Below are positions 11,047-23,133 of a DNA stretch of 64,000 bases, piece by piece. The number at the start of each line of letters is the position of its first letter. The stretch's first letter is position 1. The notes beneath the pieces are model-generated. The model was not told the DNA's origin. It saw nothing but the letters and a program-made list of their open reading frames with translations, and did no database searches. Origin of the DNA: Xanthoparmelia taractica (taxonomy: Eukaryota; Ascomycota; Lecanoromycetes; Lecanorales; Parmeliaceae); the NCBI GenBank assembly GCA_033085395.1, contig JANQBS010000014.1:186001-250000 (forward strand), in the 5' to 3' direction. The translations under genes and the position numbers were made by a program.

Positions 11047-12636
11047 CTAATGCGAATGTCCTGCAGAACCTGGCATATGAGTCATAGTATCATCGTCAAG
11101 TGTTTCCATGCCATCGTGTGCAATCTCGTCCTGGGAGTGATCCCAGAAGAGGTCGTCGTCCAAAGAGTTCTCTCCATCGTCAGCAATTCCATCCGGGCAG
11201 TTCTCCTGGAAAAGGTCTGCTTGATAGCCTGGATCAAGCTCCATTACATCGCCATATGCATCGAACATGGCGGCCTCATCTCCATCCAGCATTACATCTT
11301 CAGCACCCTCCAATGATTCATCCAGCATCTCGTGCGAACCAAAACTCGATTGATTGGAAGTGCTTAATGACTTCAAGGCCCTGCAAGCCAAAGGATCAAT
11401 CAGCTTGCTCTGCATCAAGAACCATAGCCGTGCTTCGATAGAAGACGAGAAAATGACACTACTTGAGTCGGAATTCTCGGTCGAGCCATGATCCAGATAG
11501 TTGCTAATCGATACTTCTTGTAATCTTTTGAGCTTGTCTTTCAAGCCGCTGGTATTCGTGCGGCGATACACTCGAGCCACAGTGCGTGCTATGATGGGCA
11601 GGAGGGCGGTACGCTGTGCAACCGCCTGGTATGGACCATCAGCAGCGTCATGGAACACAGTGTTTGCTTTTACCTTGGAATAACCGGGGCTGAACAAACC
11701 AGGCGATATGGCAGCAAGTTTTGGCAGCCCAGCGTCGCTTGAAAGGACAATACCTCCAGGTCTAACCAGTTTGTGGTCACTCATCATCCTCCGAAGCGAA
11801 GAATCTACCATCCGGACTAGGATCTCAAGTTGGACTTCCTGGACGGCGTACCTATGAGGTGCTGGAGGAGTATCGAAGGAACGAGTAGTGTGCGCAGTAG
11901 ATGAAACGCTGCCTTGAGAGCTCGCAGCCGAGGTTCCGACCGATGGAGTCCCTAAAGCCCATGGAGCACACCTGACCATTGGGGGTTCTTGGGCCCCTCC
12001 CAGTGGTGACAACGGAGAGTGGTAGTGACGGTCAAGGTGTTCATCGAAAGAGTCTGTCGATGTTAGGGGATGCCGTACACCACTTCCAGCCACGGTAAGC
12101 GGAGCCCTCGAGGCATTCCTAGTCCGTCTGCAGGCGGAGAAGTGGAAGGACATGCCGATAGTTTCAATGCGCGTAGATGGGATCCACCTTGGGGGTGCGA
12201 CATCTGCATTGCTTGATGAGTGAGCAGACAAGGAGATGAGAAATCTGTAGGAATCATCTATAGTAAGAGAAGCGTCAAGACCGAGCTGTGACCAGAGCTA
12301 TGTAGCAAAGTCAGTCACCCAGCTCAAGGCATGGCTGCATCACAGCACCTCCGCGTTGCAAAGCACCACCCCAATATTCTCGGTAGCCTGGGACAAGCTA
12401 CAACCTGATACTGCTATATCATCAAAGAGAAGCTCGACATGAAAGCCTAGCCGATTCGCTCCAGTTACCCATGTACCAGAAGCGATCAATGAATCCAATC
12501 CTTGAACATTAGATGAAAATATGTAGTCAAAAGATGGGAGAGAAGAGAAATTAATGCAGCCATTGGTCTTGAGCTTGAGGTTGTGTTTGTCACAGACGTG
12601 CTCGAGCTCCCCAAGGCGATGCTCCACCGACGGCAT
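11047..12636 (-). CDS. Unrecognised protein with an acidic C-terminus
   Basis: I do not recognise this gene. Two exons (12636-12349 and 12297-11047), joined across a 51-nt GT...AG intron in phase 0, give 512 aa. The N-terminal 120 residues (MPSVEHRLGELEHVCDKHN onward) look globular, with alternating hydrophobic segments. Residues about 125-240 are Ser/Thr/Pro-rich. A second ordered, partly helical block follows (VQEVQLEILVRMVDSSLRRM, about residue 253, to LKDKLKRLQEV). The last about 100 residues are strongly acidic (DGENSLDDDLFWDHSQDE type). An acidic tail with no membrane segment or signal peptide would suit a nuclear or cytoplasmic protein-binding role, but that is only a guess. The continuous frame across the junction and its intron-like features support a real gene. 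Additional 5' exons are possible. Confidence 0.65.
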
Positions 12637-13561
12637 GACATTGGAGCATGAAGTTCAGAGCACTGGTCGAAAAGTAGTCTTATACATGAGACAATTCCAA
12701 AGTTTCTCAGATTTGATTTGTACAATTTTGATAGCTTGAATCCAACGACTATACTTCTCTCTCAAGACTCATCTCCCCACAGAAGAAGTACTTTCGAGTT
12801 GTGATATTAGCCTCGATCACACTGAAATCCAGAAATCTAAGCCGGACTGATACTCGATATTCTAGATAGTGGAAATTGGAATTTAGGAGACGACCTACTA
12901 TTCTACCCCATTTCCTAGTTAAGAGGTAAAATTCTCTCTCGACATTTATATATCAAGCTATAAATATTTGATGAATGTTTAACAACTCCCTTGGACCCAA
13001 TTAAAGAGGTTTAGCAGCATGAGCAACTGGACAAAAGCCGGCTCCCTCGTGTCTTGACTCAACCAGACTCATTGACAGTCACACGGGGTATAATTGTTAT
13101 AACAAGCTACCTGTGCCAGCTTTGTATTTTTCGCCATTGCCCTCGTCCTCAACAGCCCTCATCTATCATGAGGCAAGCGCTGATTGTACATCTGTTCCCG
13201 AAAAGGCATCATCCCTTCTGCAGGCCTCTACAGCTTGGGTCTGCTGCGGAAACGGGTGCAAAGGAGAAATATCGAGTTTGGATGACTGGGAATTTGACGG
13301 AGAAGTAGGTTTATTCAAAGCCCTAATATATCTGTATCTAAATAGCTTTGAAATCGCAGCGATATGAATCTTTGTCTTTAACATAGAGACAATTTTATAA
13401 TATGACCTATGGTTGTAAGGTTGATAGATGTGGTATGCGAAAATGCACAGTGCCAAGAAGTGGAGGTGGGAGGGGACTTTGGCTCCACCAAGGCATTGTC
13501 AACTTTATTACCACTCGTTCCACGCTTGGACTGATTCGGATCTACCCTCTGGCAAGGCACC
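12637..13561. other. Divergent intergenic region
   Basis: This is the head-to-head gap between the unrecognised gene and the thioesterase gene. It is locally AT-rich near 12900-13010. Open frames at 13054-13308 and 13113-13367 overlap in different frames and have no motif. I see no gene. Confidence 0.5.
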
Positions 13562-15136
13562 ATGCCACCCATTCAGTTCTTGCGGGCACTGCGCAATACA
13601 AAAACCTTACGCTGTCCAGCACTCCGCCGCCTCCATGCCACTCCAGCTTGCCGCACCGACGGTGTTTACAGGGACTTGACCAACATGCGTGTCAGAACTC
13701 CATGGATTGAAGCTTTGAGAAAGCAGAGAGAGGAGGGGTCTGATCCGACCAAGATATCAAGCACACCCGTGATTCCTCCAAACCGCGATCTCACGCCCAA
13801 GAAGATGTCAGATAGCTTCCATCGAGTCGTACGTGCAATATTTCATACCAGAGACCCGGACTGGCTGACTGATTCAGACCAGGTCATACCACTAGCCCAA
13901 GATCCATGGCTTCTAGACAATTACCTCAATGCGAACGGCCAGATCAGGTGTGCTTTGATCGGCGCTGGAAACGATCCTTTCATGCTAAGATAGTCCAAGA
14001 CTCGGGACAATTTTCATGGATCTCGATGCCCTTTCTGGAGTCATTGCATACAAGCACACCGGGGACTCGGTTACGACCGTCACGGCTGCCGTTGATAGGA
14101 TCACTATCAATAACCCATTGAAGGAGCTATGCGATCTTGAGCTATCTGGGCAGGTCACCTATGCAACAGGAAGGAGTAGCATGGAAATATCTCTGCAAGT
14201 GGCGAAAGCCCCAGAAAAAGGAGCTAAAGTCGACAACGAAGATGTCCTGATGACCTGTGCCTTCACGATGGTGTCATTAGATCCGTCTACCAAGAAGCCT
14301 GTTGCCATAAATCCCATCAAAGTGGAGACAGAGCAAGAGAAGCGGCTATTTAGCTTAGGTCAAAAGAATTCAATGGAGAAGAAAGCCCTCGCCAAGAAGA
14401 CCTTGCGTAAACAGGCACCCAACGACGAAGAAAGTGACCTGATACATGCGATGTGGCTCAAGCAGCTAGAATACCATGGCAGGTTCTGTCAACACCGTGC
14501 GTTTTGCGCCTACCCTAATTCGTCTATATAGATCCCAGCATCTCGACCCGGAAACCCGAAAACGTAATATACATGGACAAAACCCGCCAGCAATCATCGC
14601 AGATAATGCAACCCCAATACCGCAACCGGCATAATTTCATGATATTTGGAGGGTTCCTGCTTAAACAGACCTTCGAGCTCGCTTTCTGCTGCGCGGCTGC
14701 ATGTTCTCATTCGCGGCCTACTTTTGTCAGCTTGGATCCCAGTACTTTTGAGAACCCAGTACCGGTTGGCAGCGTACTTTACTTGACGGCGATCGTAGCA
14801 TATACAGATCCGCCGCTTGTGACGACAAATCTTGCCGGTGACGGCGTCGAAGACGCGGCAGAGAGCCACGAAGGGAATTTTACAAAAGTGCAGATTCGTA
14901 TAGACAGCAAGGTGAGGGATATTAAGCATGGAGAAACGAAACCGACGGGCCAATTCAACTATACGTTTCTGGTAGAGAGAAACATTCGTGTTATGCCGTC
15001 AACGTATTCAGAGTTTATGATTTGGGTCGACGCGCGAAGAAGGGCGGAAAGCGTAAGGGCTAGCACTAAGGGATTGGAGGCTGAAAATGCTAGAGGGGGG
15101 AAAGATGACGGCAAGAGTGTGGGGATCACTGAGTGA
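13562..15136 (+). CDS. Mitochondrial acyl-CoA thioesterase (ACOT9-type double hotdog)
   Basis: Four exons (13562-13828, 13883-13947, 14000-14478, 14532-15136) encode a protein that hydrolyses acyl-CoA to free acid and CoA. The Arg-rich, acid-poor N-terminus (MPPIQFLRALRNTKTLRC...) looks like a mitochondrial presequence. After it come the conserved MSDSFHRVVIPLAQDPWLL block, the first hotdog domain (FMDLDALSGVIAYKHTG), and the second (MQPQYRNRHNFMIFGGFLL ... LSLDP-type ... GQFNYTFLVERNIRVMP). The first intron is 54 nt, a multiple of three with no in-frame stop, so it can be mistaken for coding; removing it restores HRV-VIPLAQ. The third junction works best as a GC-AG intron (14479-14531), which restores YHDPSISTRKPENVIYMDK. 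Alternatives with GT donors fit the conserved sequence less well. Confidence 0.88.
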
Positions 15137-15460
15137 AGACTATCCGTGGTCTGGAGTGTGCACACGTTGGTTTCTAGGGCCTTATAGTACACAGTGTAGG
15201 ATGTCGGCTGAATCTAAATTCCAATGAAGCAGCGTTCCTCTGCGTGACCTCCCTTGTGATTACTGAGGGTCTGGCTTCTGATGCAAGTAGCTCTTCAAGG
15301 GGTTTCCTCGGTATCAACACCAAGTAATTGCCAGCTTAAGGCTTCATCGCTCGAAATGGCTAGTTCTAGAGTGTCGGCCCTTGCATTCCCCGAAGCGCTA
15401 CGGCCGTTTGCTCGAGTCAACCGCAGCCATTTCCCTCCAGCGCAAGTTGATAAGATCACA
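15137..15460. other. Short intergenic / 5' leader of Vfa1
   Basis: This gap lies between two genes on the same strand. An in-frame open stretch extends upstream of the chosen Vfa1 start to 15281, with Mets at 15281 and 15356. It lacks conservation with known Vfa1 N-termini and is treated here as 5' leader. Confidence 0.45.
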
Positions 15461-16181
15461 ATGGCTCTCGTCAATGTTTGGCACCTTCGAAAAGTCGCAG
15501 AGGCATCGTCTAAGCCTTGCGACATCTGTTACAAGCCTACAACGAGCGTCCTGATCACTCCGGACAATAGGGTATGACGAGTCCATCTTCGCTTCTTGTC
15601 GACTAACAAAGTAATAGGACTATTTCTATGTCTGTCCAGGACACCTGAAAGATCGTGGCTTCTGTACTCCTGTCGTCGATGAAGCAGAAGCAGCCGCCAA
15701 GAAAAAGAAGCAGGAAATGGATCGCGAAATTGAGCTTATTAAACAAGAGTACGAGGACAAGATGAAAAAGAAGAAAAGCAACGAGAAGAAAGGAAAAGAC
15801 AAGGACAAGGATAAGGACAAAGGAAAAGCGCACGATGATGAGAGCAAAGATATTGACGATGAGAAGGCTGAGAGAGAGAAAGATGCCAAAGTAGGTCGGC
15901 GTATAGTCAACAGGAGTCATCTGCTGACCCTAACTCAAGATCAAAGCAGTCACAAACAGAGACCCATCTCCACTCGCGGATGACACCCCTAGAATCTATG
16001 CGCTTCAGAAGTATGACTATTACTAACTTATACTTGTCACGCTAGTAATCTGACGTGATACAGGGTGTTCTATCAAAAGAGGCTTGATCGTATTCGAAAT
16101 GCGGAGCTCTCCAAGAGAAATCGAGAGCGTCTGAAGAGTCCTACTCTATTTCCATCTGTTCCAACTGATGATCTCCGATGA
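15461..16181 (+). CDS. VFA1: Vps4-associated protein 1 (zinc-finger, Vfa1)
   Basis: Four exons (15461-15571, 15618-15890, 15940-16010, 16064-16181) join in matching phases to give 190 aa. The N-terminus (VWHLRKVAEASSKPCDICYKPTTSVL, then DYFYVCPGHLKD) carries the CxxC...CxxH zinc-binding pattern typical of Vfa1. The middle is a Lys/Asp/Glu-rich, probably coiled-coil segment with a KDKDKDKDKGK run. The C-terminus (VFYQKRLDRIRNAELSKRNRERLKSPTLFP) matches the basic helical end that binds the MIT domain of Vps4. In yeast Vfa1 associates with the AAA ATPase Vps4 and modulates it during ESCRT-III disassembly at endosomes. I chose the Met at 15461 because it gives the usual start position just before the conserved HLRKVAE block; an upstream in-frame Met cannot be excluded. 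Confidence 0.88.
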
Positions 16182-18293
16182 CACTCATACACATTGCTTC
16201 TCCAGTACTTGCTAATATACTGCAGCTGCTGATGCAGTATTACGTACAACTATCGCTTTGGAGCTACAAAGAGGTTCTGGCTTTGTCACTCGTATTTCGA
16301 GGTCTGATCAGAACCACTCCTTCAGGCTCCAATTCCTTCATCCAGGCAAACGTCCGATGAAAATAGCAAATGTCCTAGAATGACTGGATGCGTCAAAGCT
16401 TAAGTTTAAGAGTCCCTGCAGCTTACGGCCAGAGACGAGGGTCATGGGCAACTTGCACCGACCTACCTGCTTCTCGAGTCTGATGGATGACTTTTGATCT
16501 ATCCTTCGTAGTGGAAAGAATGGTATAAGGCGGTGTGGAGCACTGCTTCAAATGACTGGCCAACAGCGAAGCATCCTCTCTCAGCTTCGATAGCATAGGC
16601 CAGCGTTGAGCTGTGCACTACGGGCCGTCGTCCTTGTCTAATGCGTCTGGCCACTTTTGGACGCTATCGAAGAGCCTAGAGGAGATTGTCGTACCAGGCC
16701 GTATGGTGACGCGGGTCATGACCACAGGAGGACTGCTTCTCCCCGGTCCACTAGACTGATTTGGTTAAAGCGAATAACATATTACTGCATTGACATGAGC
16801 CGAGCGCCCAATCGCAACAAACGAAAGCTGAATCTAGCGTAGGCCAATTGTTGACATGATTCGAAACACCCAGAGGCCAGCCCTGCTTCTGCTCCGCAGC
16901 TGAAATCGAGTTTGGACAACTTTTTTCGTGGGTCAGACGGCTGTGCTTGAATCAAGTATGTTGCAGGCGGCTTGCAGCTCATCAAAGCTTCTTCTGCTAA
17001 CGCCCGTCGGCCTATATTTTATGCGGCTAAGGAGACGCTGGGTGAAAAATTCGGACAGTTCGCCACCCGCTGACGAATCGGATGGCTGACTTATGGTTTG
17101 CCTCCTTTCGACCTTCGTATGCAATTTCTATTCCAACCGGCCCAACAGCAGTGTGTTATTTGGCCCACAAGACGCTGCGAATAGCGGTATGTCTCCTATA
17201 GCTATTGCCGTCATTATGCTGTGACAACCTTAGCATTCCCCACAGATCTTTCACAACTGTGGACCATCCCACTTTCACCAGCGCCAATGATGCAGTCTAT
17301 ATCCATGGTACCAAGGGGCGGTCTTACCCCGCTGCCGCGAAGGACTGCCAAGGGTGTCGTTGTGCATCCCTAAGTGTTTGGTCCTGGTTTAGCCCAACGG
17401 GATATTCGAGATGAGGCTCGCTGGTCCACTTAAGACCCAAGCTCGCCTTGGCAAGAGGCGTTGATCATGATAGCGACAAGACGATTGGTGGCCTTTTTCA
17501 TTTCCAGAGAGTGGGTCCCATCATCGATATTGCGAGCCTGGCTGGATCAGCCTTATCCGGTCAGCATCTGGAGGCTTTCGGTGAATATCGGACTGCTCAA
17601 GGTGCGTAAAGCCATGGATTACCGCACCAGACTTTCTCGTGCCGTATTTGTCTTCCACCACGGCAAGTAGCCAGACAGGTGACGTTTGCCGGCATTCGTG
17701 GCCCCATTTTTCCTTTCCCCGAGGCTTTATACGTTGTCGAAGCGTCATTAGAACTTTATAGGCTCTTGCCCTGCATTCTGATCAGCCGTTCACCCACCAC
17801 TCAGCCAATGTGAGACCGGGTCTCTGTACGAGGAAGCCTGGTATCGTCCATGTTGATCGAGATCAGCTCGCAATCCCTAATACTCCCGTCAGCACTTATC
17901 TACCCGGAAGAGCTTCCTGAGGTCGTGCTGGAGCATGGACACGTTGGGAATTGGCTCACTGCAGCCGTATCTTGCCGTGCTCAACCATAGAAACTGAAGC
18001 CCATGGCTTCACATAATCTTCGTTCGGATACTCGGCGTTTCAGGCGCGGTCAATTTCTCGCGAAACACAGTCGCCTTTTCTTGCCCACGATTTGAGCAAC
18101 AGCTCTTAGTTATTCTGCCTGCGAACGATTATTTAGCGACTTGGGCAATGAAAATTTGCTGGGGTACCGGAGCACTGTGCAGAGAAGCGCCACGAATTCA
18201 CATTGTTAACTCTGAGGAAAAGAACATAATATCAGAATATTCGTCCACGACTCTATCTAGCAAAATTTACTCCACGCAAGTCCACTTTACCCT
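16182..18293. other. Gene-poor 2.1 kb
   Basis: I see no gene with recognisable motifs. Open frames are all under about 80 codons and overlap on both strands. There is no obvious terminal repeat, no long AT-rich block of the kind left by heavy RIP mutation, and no tRNA-like hairpin. It may hold decayed DNA too diverged to recognise. Confidence 0.4.
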
Positions 18294-19931
18294 CTAGATC
18301 TTATCTCCTCCAACTCCAGCCCTAGGCCTCTTCATCTCATCAATCCTCCCTCTCCCCAGCGTCATACCTGGCACGACCCACTCCCCACAACTACACTTCA
18401 TCCCCTGCCACGCATACCTCCCCACACTCTGTCCACAGTTCTGATTCGGACAATCCAGTCTCCCTTCCAGCTTTCCTTGCTCGAGCTCCGGTCGCATCCA
18501 TGAAAGAGGTGTAAGATGAATATGGGCGCATGGTTGAGAAGTAGCTGGTCGTTTGGGGCTATGGGGGACAAGATAGGCGGATGTAGCGAGCGGGGTACGG
18601 CAGCGCCTGCAGCGATACGATATTGTTGGCTCTAAAGGATTTTCGCTCGCATTTAGGTCCGTAGGGCCTTCTTCAGCGGCCAGGTTGATCGGCGTTGCGT
18701 TCCCCTCGTCACCGAAACGGAGCTCGCTGACTTCAGGAGCAATGCCAGCGGCTACACCTGCTTCAACAGTCCTCCGATATAGCCAGCGCTGGTAGAGCGG
18801 GTGGTTGTCGAGCGCCTCTTGGGTGGAAGGACAGTTCATGTTGTGGTAGAGGGAGAGCTGTTCCATGAAGCCGGAGTTTGGCTCTGCGAAAGGGCGTGAT
18901 TGCCGTATGAGGTCAAGGGCAGATTGGGGGTCAAAGCTGGGATTCTGTGAGAGCAAGTAGGCGACGAGAAGGGTTGTTGAGCGGGATTTGCCCATGGCGC
19001 TGCGGGTGAAACATATTAGTGACAATTATGATGGATTCGTTCCCTTGCTTCGGGAAAGACGGTGAAATATGGGAGAAGTAGAAGGAGCGAGCAAGACGCG
19101 AAACGAACTTAGACAAGGAACCAATTCATGCCGGTAGAAAGGCATGATAGAAAAGATTTACTCGAGCATCTAGACCTGTGACCACATGCATTTTCATTGA
19201 AGAGAATGCTCCATAGAACGCATTAGAACGCAGGACAAGATCAATTTCCCCTACGATCCATGGTAAGAAAGATAACCCCCCCAAACGGCCATCCTCATCG
19301 CCGATTCCCAACAGCTTCCGGCCCACCCACAGGTCTTCCATGCGTGCCTCGGTAAAGCGACTTATCAAGAAAGTTTCCTTTGATCGGAGGACGGCGGTTG
19401 ACCTTTTTTAAGATGGTGTATATGGAGTCCGGAGATGGCAGCGTTGAGAGAGGAAGACATCGGACTGGCCGACAAGAACCAACGCGTGTATGTGGCGTAT
19501 GGCCAGATAATGCACCAATTTTCTATTGCTTCGCAAGGAAGTACCATGGTGGAAAATCTCTAGCCTACCAATGAACCAGCACACCTGTTCCCCCATCAAG
19601 CCCTTCTTGGATGAAAGCGTTGCTTGCCGGAAAATGCTCAATGATGTTCTCGTCTTCCACGTCATCAACCTCGACGACGTGGTGCTTGAAATTGAGGAAG
19701 AGCTTTTCATCAAGCGGCAACCTCAAGGCGGATAGTACGTGTGTGATGTTGGCCTTGGTCAAGGCTTCTTTGCGCCGCAAGGAGAGTAGTCTGTTGTCAA
19801 GGCATTATTAGCTCGGGAGTCGGGTCGCCTGTTGTTACATTGTTCGGAACAATGCAGAGTGGTATAAGGTAGGTATTTATTTACCCTCCGATGTAGATGT
19901 TTGCATCGCCGGGGATCCGGTCCAGCGACAT
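18294..19931 (-). CDS. YVH1: Dual-specificity phosphatase YVH1 (DUSP12 type)
   Basis: Three exons (19931-19885, 19790-19569, 18999-18294) encode 324 aa. The start is MSLDRIPGDANIYIGG, the usual beginning of the DSP fold. Exon 2 supplies the core (ITHVLSALRLPLDEKLFLNF, then EDENIIEHFPASNAFIQEGL). The catalytic P-loop HCAMGKSRST (Cys about residue 90) is built across the second intron, which splits the Cys codon. The C-terminal half has the YVH1-specific zinc-binding cysteines (CRRCRTPL, then LDCPNQNCGQSVGRYAW and MKCSCGEWVVPGM). Yeast Yvh1 helps late 60S ribosome assembly (release of Mrt4) and affects sporulation and glycogen; the zinc domain is the essential part for ribosome work. The second intron is 569 nt, about ten times the local norm. 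Confidence 0.9.
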
Positions 19932-22065
19932 AGATAATGCAGAGTTTGGGTAACAATAATAATGATATTAGGAGTGCCCTTTGCGGTCCGTGGGGGCGAA
20001 CGAGGGAATGTTCTGATGGCTATGCTTTTAGACTCTGCTATAGTCCAATTATTTGAGGCATGGAACTCTCATGTTCAAAGATGGTAAGATACATTAATGC
20101 TTCTTTTGGCCACCCACCAGCACCGAAATTGATCGCCACCCTTTTCAGACCTATCAAGGTATCTTACTCACTTACCCCAGTAAGGTAGTTATCCTACTTT
20201 ACATTTCAATGCATAGCAGCATATCCTTCATTACACCTCTAATCTATATGTTTTATCTTTTGCCGGTCTGCTCAAGCTTATCACTAGCAAGCTGTAATTT
20301 ATCAATTGTTGGCCACCAGTATCAGTTCTTCAGCTGTCTTCTACTCATGCACTTTTGCCTGCGTGTGGCGGGCTTCAAGTAAGGTACCTACTTTACTTGA
20401 TCCTTCCTACCCCCACTCTGCACCTCAGACATATACTTTATTAAGTCGTCCTTTCTACTTTCTACATATGCAAGACTTTCTCCGTACACACACAATGATG
20501 ATATTGGCGGCTTGTCTCCATGTGGCACTGGCATATGCTTGTCGTCAGGTGTTGTCGAGCATATGAGGGGTTACTATCACCAATCAGTCATGCAAGGCCA
20601 CCGCCGGGCAGCGCCTTACGAGGAGCATGAAACGTGGCCAACGTGTCTCGCCCTGATTCCCGCGTTTAGATGGAAGTTCAATTGGTAAATTGAGCCTCGC
20701 CGTCCTGAACCCAACAACCCCCGTAGGGCTGAGTGGCAAGTTTTCCAATTGAGCGTTGGTTTGCCAATTCTTCTGCAAAATGATAACAAGAATGTGTCAT
20801 GTCTACCAAGTAACAGGTCAAGGCGAAATCCTCAGACCCTCTTATTCATCCAAAGTGATTTCGTCGATCGCCGTCGGAGCGATTGGTCAATGAGTTGGAC
20901 GCCTGCATACCTTCCTTCCCCCCGTCTTTTGGCTCGCATATTAACCAGCACATCAGGATCCTCACGGATCCTACCTACGTTACACCACATCATGCATGGT
21001 TGACAAGTCAATAGCGAAGAACGGTAATGGATCATTTGCACCTGCCGCCGAGACATTCTTTCTACCTCTTGGAAGCTACTCGCTTTGAACTGGTACCTGC
21101 ACCTTTCGCAAATAGCAGCTTTCATCGCCTCACCAGAGGTTTATCGTAATTCTGCTCTGGGACATTTTGTCGTCTCGTGTCGACAGATCCTTCGGGGCTC
21201 CTCTACCGCACTAGTCACCTTCTACAAACAGCCAATAAACCGAAAATCCACACGTAAGCGGGAGTGCGGACTACATTCCTCACGACTGCGTATACTTCAT
21301 TGATATCGCTCGCGCTCATGTTTTTCCTTGTGGCTCGCCTTCTTGGAACTGCTATGAAACCCAACGGATCTCCAATGTTGTTAATTCGCTTCGCCGGCAT
21401 GCTTGTAACCCTGGTTTACCAATTGTGCAATGTTGTTGATTGGTGAATGGGGCTTTGTGAAGGTTCGCCTCCGGTCCCTGGTGGTTATTGAGGGGTTGGA
21501 CAACGCAGAGCAATTGAGTGTGGAAGGGTAATAAGTACTAGAGCTTGCGGCGCTCTACCCTTAAAGATGACGGCCTTGTGAACGAACACCGCTAGGGCAT
21601 GCTTATGCATGTGCGGGATACTACCTCAGACCTGGACACCCCTCCGCTCAAGGACAAGGACCCGAAAGTGACTGTGCCTCCGGGTAGTCTTCGGCGGTCG
21701 CTTAAGGACGGGAATGTCACCTGAGAGGCTGACAGAGATATTATTTATCGTTAGGGAGACAAATAAGAATTGAATATATATAGTAGCTATATCTTCAGGA
21801 AGGCTGACTGATGTCAGCACTGGCTTTGGGGCAGCAGAGAAGGAAGGCTTTCATCTCAAGCCGCCAACGACTCCAGCATGCCGGAGCTTCTGACCGTGCA
21901 TACAAGCGCACTTGTTCTCTTCTAGCGTAGGAATGGTACTTTGTACCGCGATAGAAAGCACGATTCGTGCTTTTGTCGCTTTCGCACAATCAATCTTGCT
22001 AGATCCTTCATGCTTACCGTATATTTAGGAAGTAATGATTATTGTTCATGTCCGTGCTCTGTAAT

Positions 22066-22085
22066 ACCTAGCTAGATAGCTAGGT
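22066..22085. repeat. Near-perfect palindrome
   Basis: Nine-base arms ACCTAGCTA and TAGCTAGGT flank a 2-bp centre. It could be a dimeric protein-binding site for the downstream regulator gene or a chance palindrome; nothing nearby decides. Confidence 0.6.
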
Positions 22086-22784
22086 TATGCAGCGCGAAGA
22101 ATCCGTCTCTTTTTTTCCTTTCTTTCCAAGGCTAGAAGTAAGTCTTTAAACACTACCTACATCTACTTTACATCCTGCCTAGGCTCCACAACGCAGATCT
22201 TAAAATCCAAAAAAATCAGAGAGAAGACTTGCCCGACAACGGTCCCTTGTATCTGCATGTGGGAATGCACTATGACTATGGTAGCATCCAACAAACCTTA
22301 GCTGCGTCCCTATAAGGCTGCGCAAGGCAGCTTCCGCTCAGAGGCGATCCGTTACCCACACCCACATCTTTTTCTCTGGGATTCCTTCCGTGATAGCGTC
22401 TGACCAAGGACATCCTTGTTTGGCCAGTCGTTAGGTACTTCTACTTTGCATCAAAGGGAGCTTGAGGATTTAGGCTTCATAGGGTTCTATTCTACCTTAC
22501 TAAACCGCGCACCCACCCCCCCCCGGTCCTCAAGGGTGGGAACGAAAGGGAAGGGAAGGGAAAGGAAGGCAAAGTTTTTGGGCCTAAGAAAGAAAAGCAA
22601 GCGGACGTTTTAGGGCAGCAAAGTTCAAGCTGAAAAGGCACTGCTTAAGCCCTACGGCTGACACGCCCCGAGACCCAAAAACTTATTTGACCGATGTCCC
22701 ACCCCGCTTCCTTGCCAATAGGTCTCGGCTCTGGACACACAGAGCTTTCTTTAACTCAGTCAATATGTGGTAGCATCTTGCTGG

Positions 22785-22826
22785 AAAAAAAAAAAAAAAA
22801 GAGAAAAAGAGAGAGGTCAAGGAAGG
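22785..22826. repeat. A16 tract and purine run
   Basis: Sixteen consecutive A residues (22785-22800) continue into a GAGAAAAAGAGAGAGG purine run. It lies about 310 bp upstream of the C2H2 start codon and may keep the promoter nucleosome-poor. Confidence 0.85.
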
Positions 22827-23133
22827 CAACTCATGCCAGAGTCCTCCCCTTACCCTCCCATTCTCCTAACCCGTCTTCTGCCCTCTCACTGGCTTGTCAA
22901 TTGTAACTTGAGATTTTTCCCCCATCCTGCATAGTTTGCCATTGGTCGGTGTTGCCGTGCGATTTGGTTGGATACCGTTTTTTCCTTGCCCATTCTTCAC
23001 GTGTACTTGTCGATTCGACCGTTTGCCATTGCCACCGAATCTGCCGAGCTATACTTGTTCCTCCATAGATCTGAAGCGCCTCACGACCGTTTAGGGTAGC
23101 ATTGTTCTTTCAGCGTGGCAACTGACGCCCTTT

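Larger units (their letters stand above)
19932..23133. other. 3.2 kb non-coding region upstream of the C2H2 regulator
   Basis: This long head-to-head gap separates YVH1 and the C2H2 gene. I find no gene. It contains scattered TAAGGTA / TACTTTAC-like short motifs (for example near 20160-20205 and 20380-20400), a near-perfect palindrome at 22066-22085 and an A16 tract at 22785. Long upstream regions are common for fungal transcription-factor genes, so much of 22-23.1 kb may be promoter and 5' UTR. Confidence 0.45.

Noticed and set aside
15603..15920. 105- and 94-codon minus-strand Phe/Leu/Ser-rich frames
   Set aside because: They are the antisense of the Lys/Asp-rich coiled-coil part of Vfa1.
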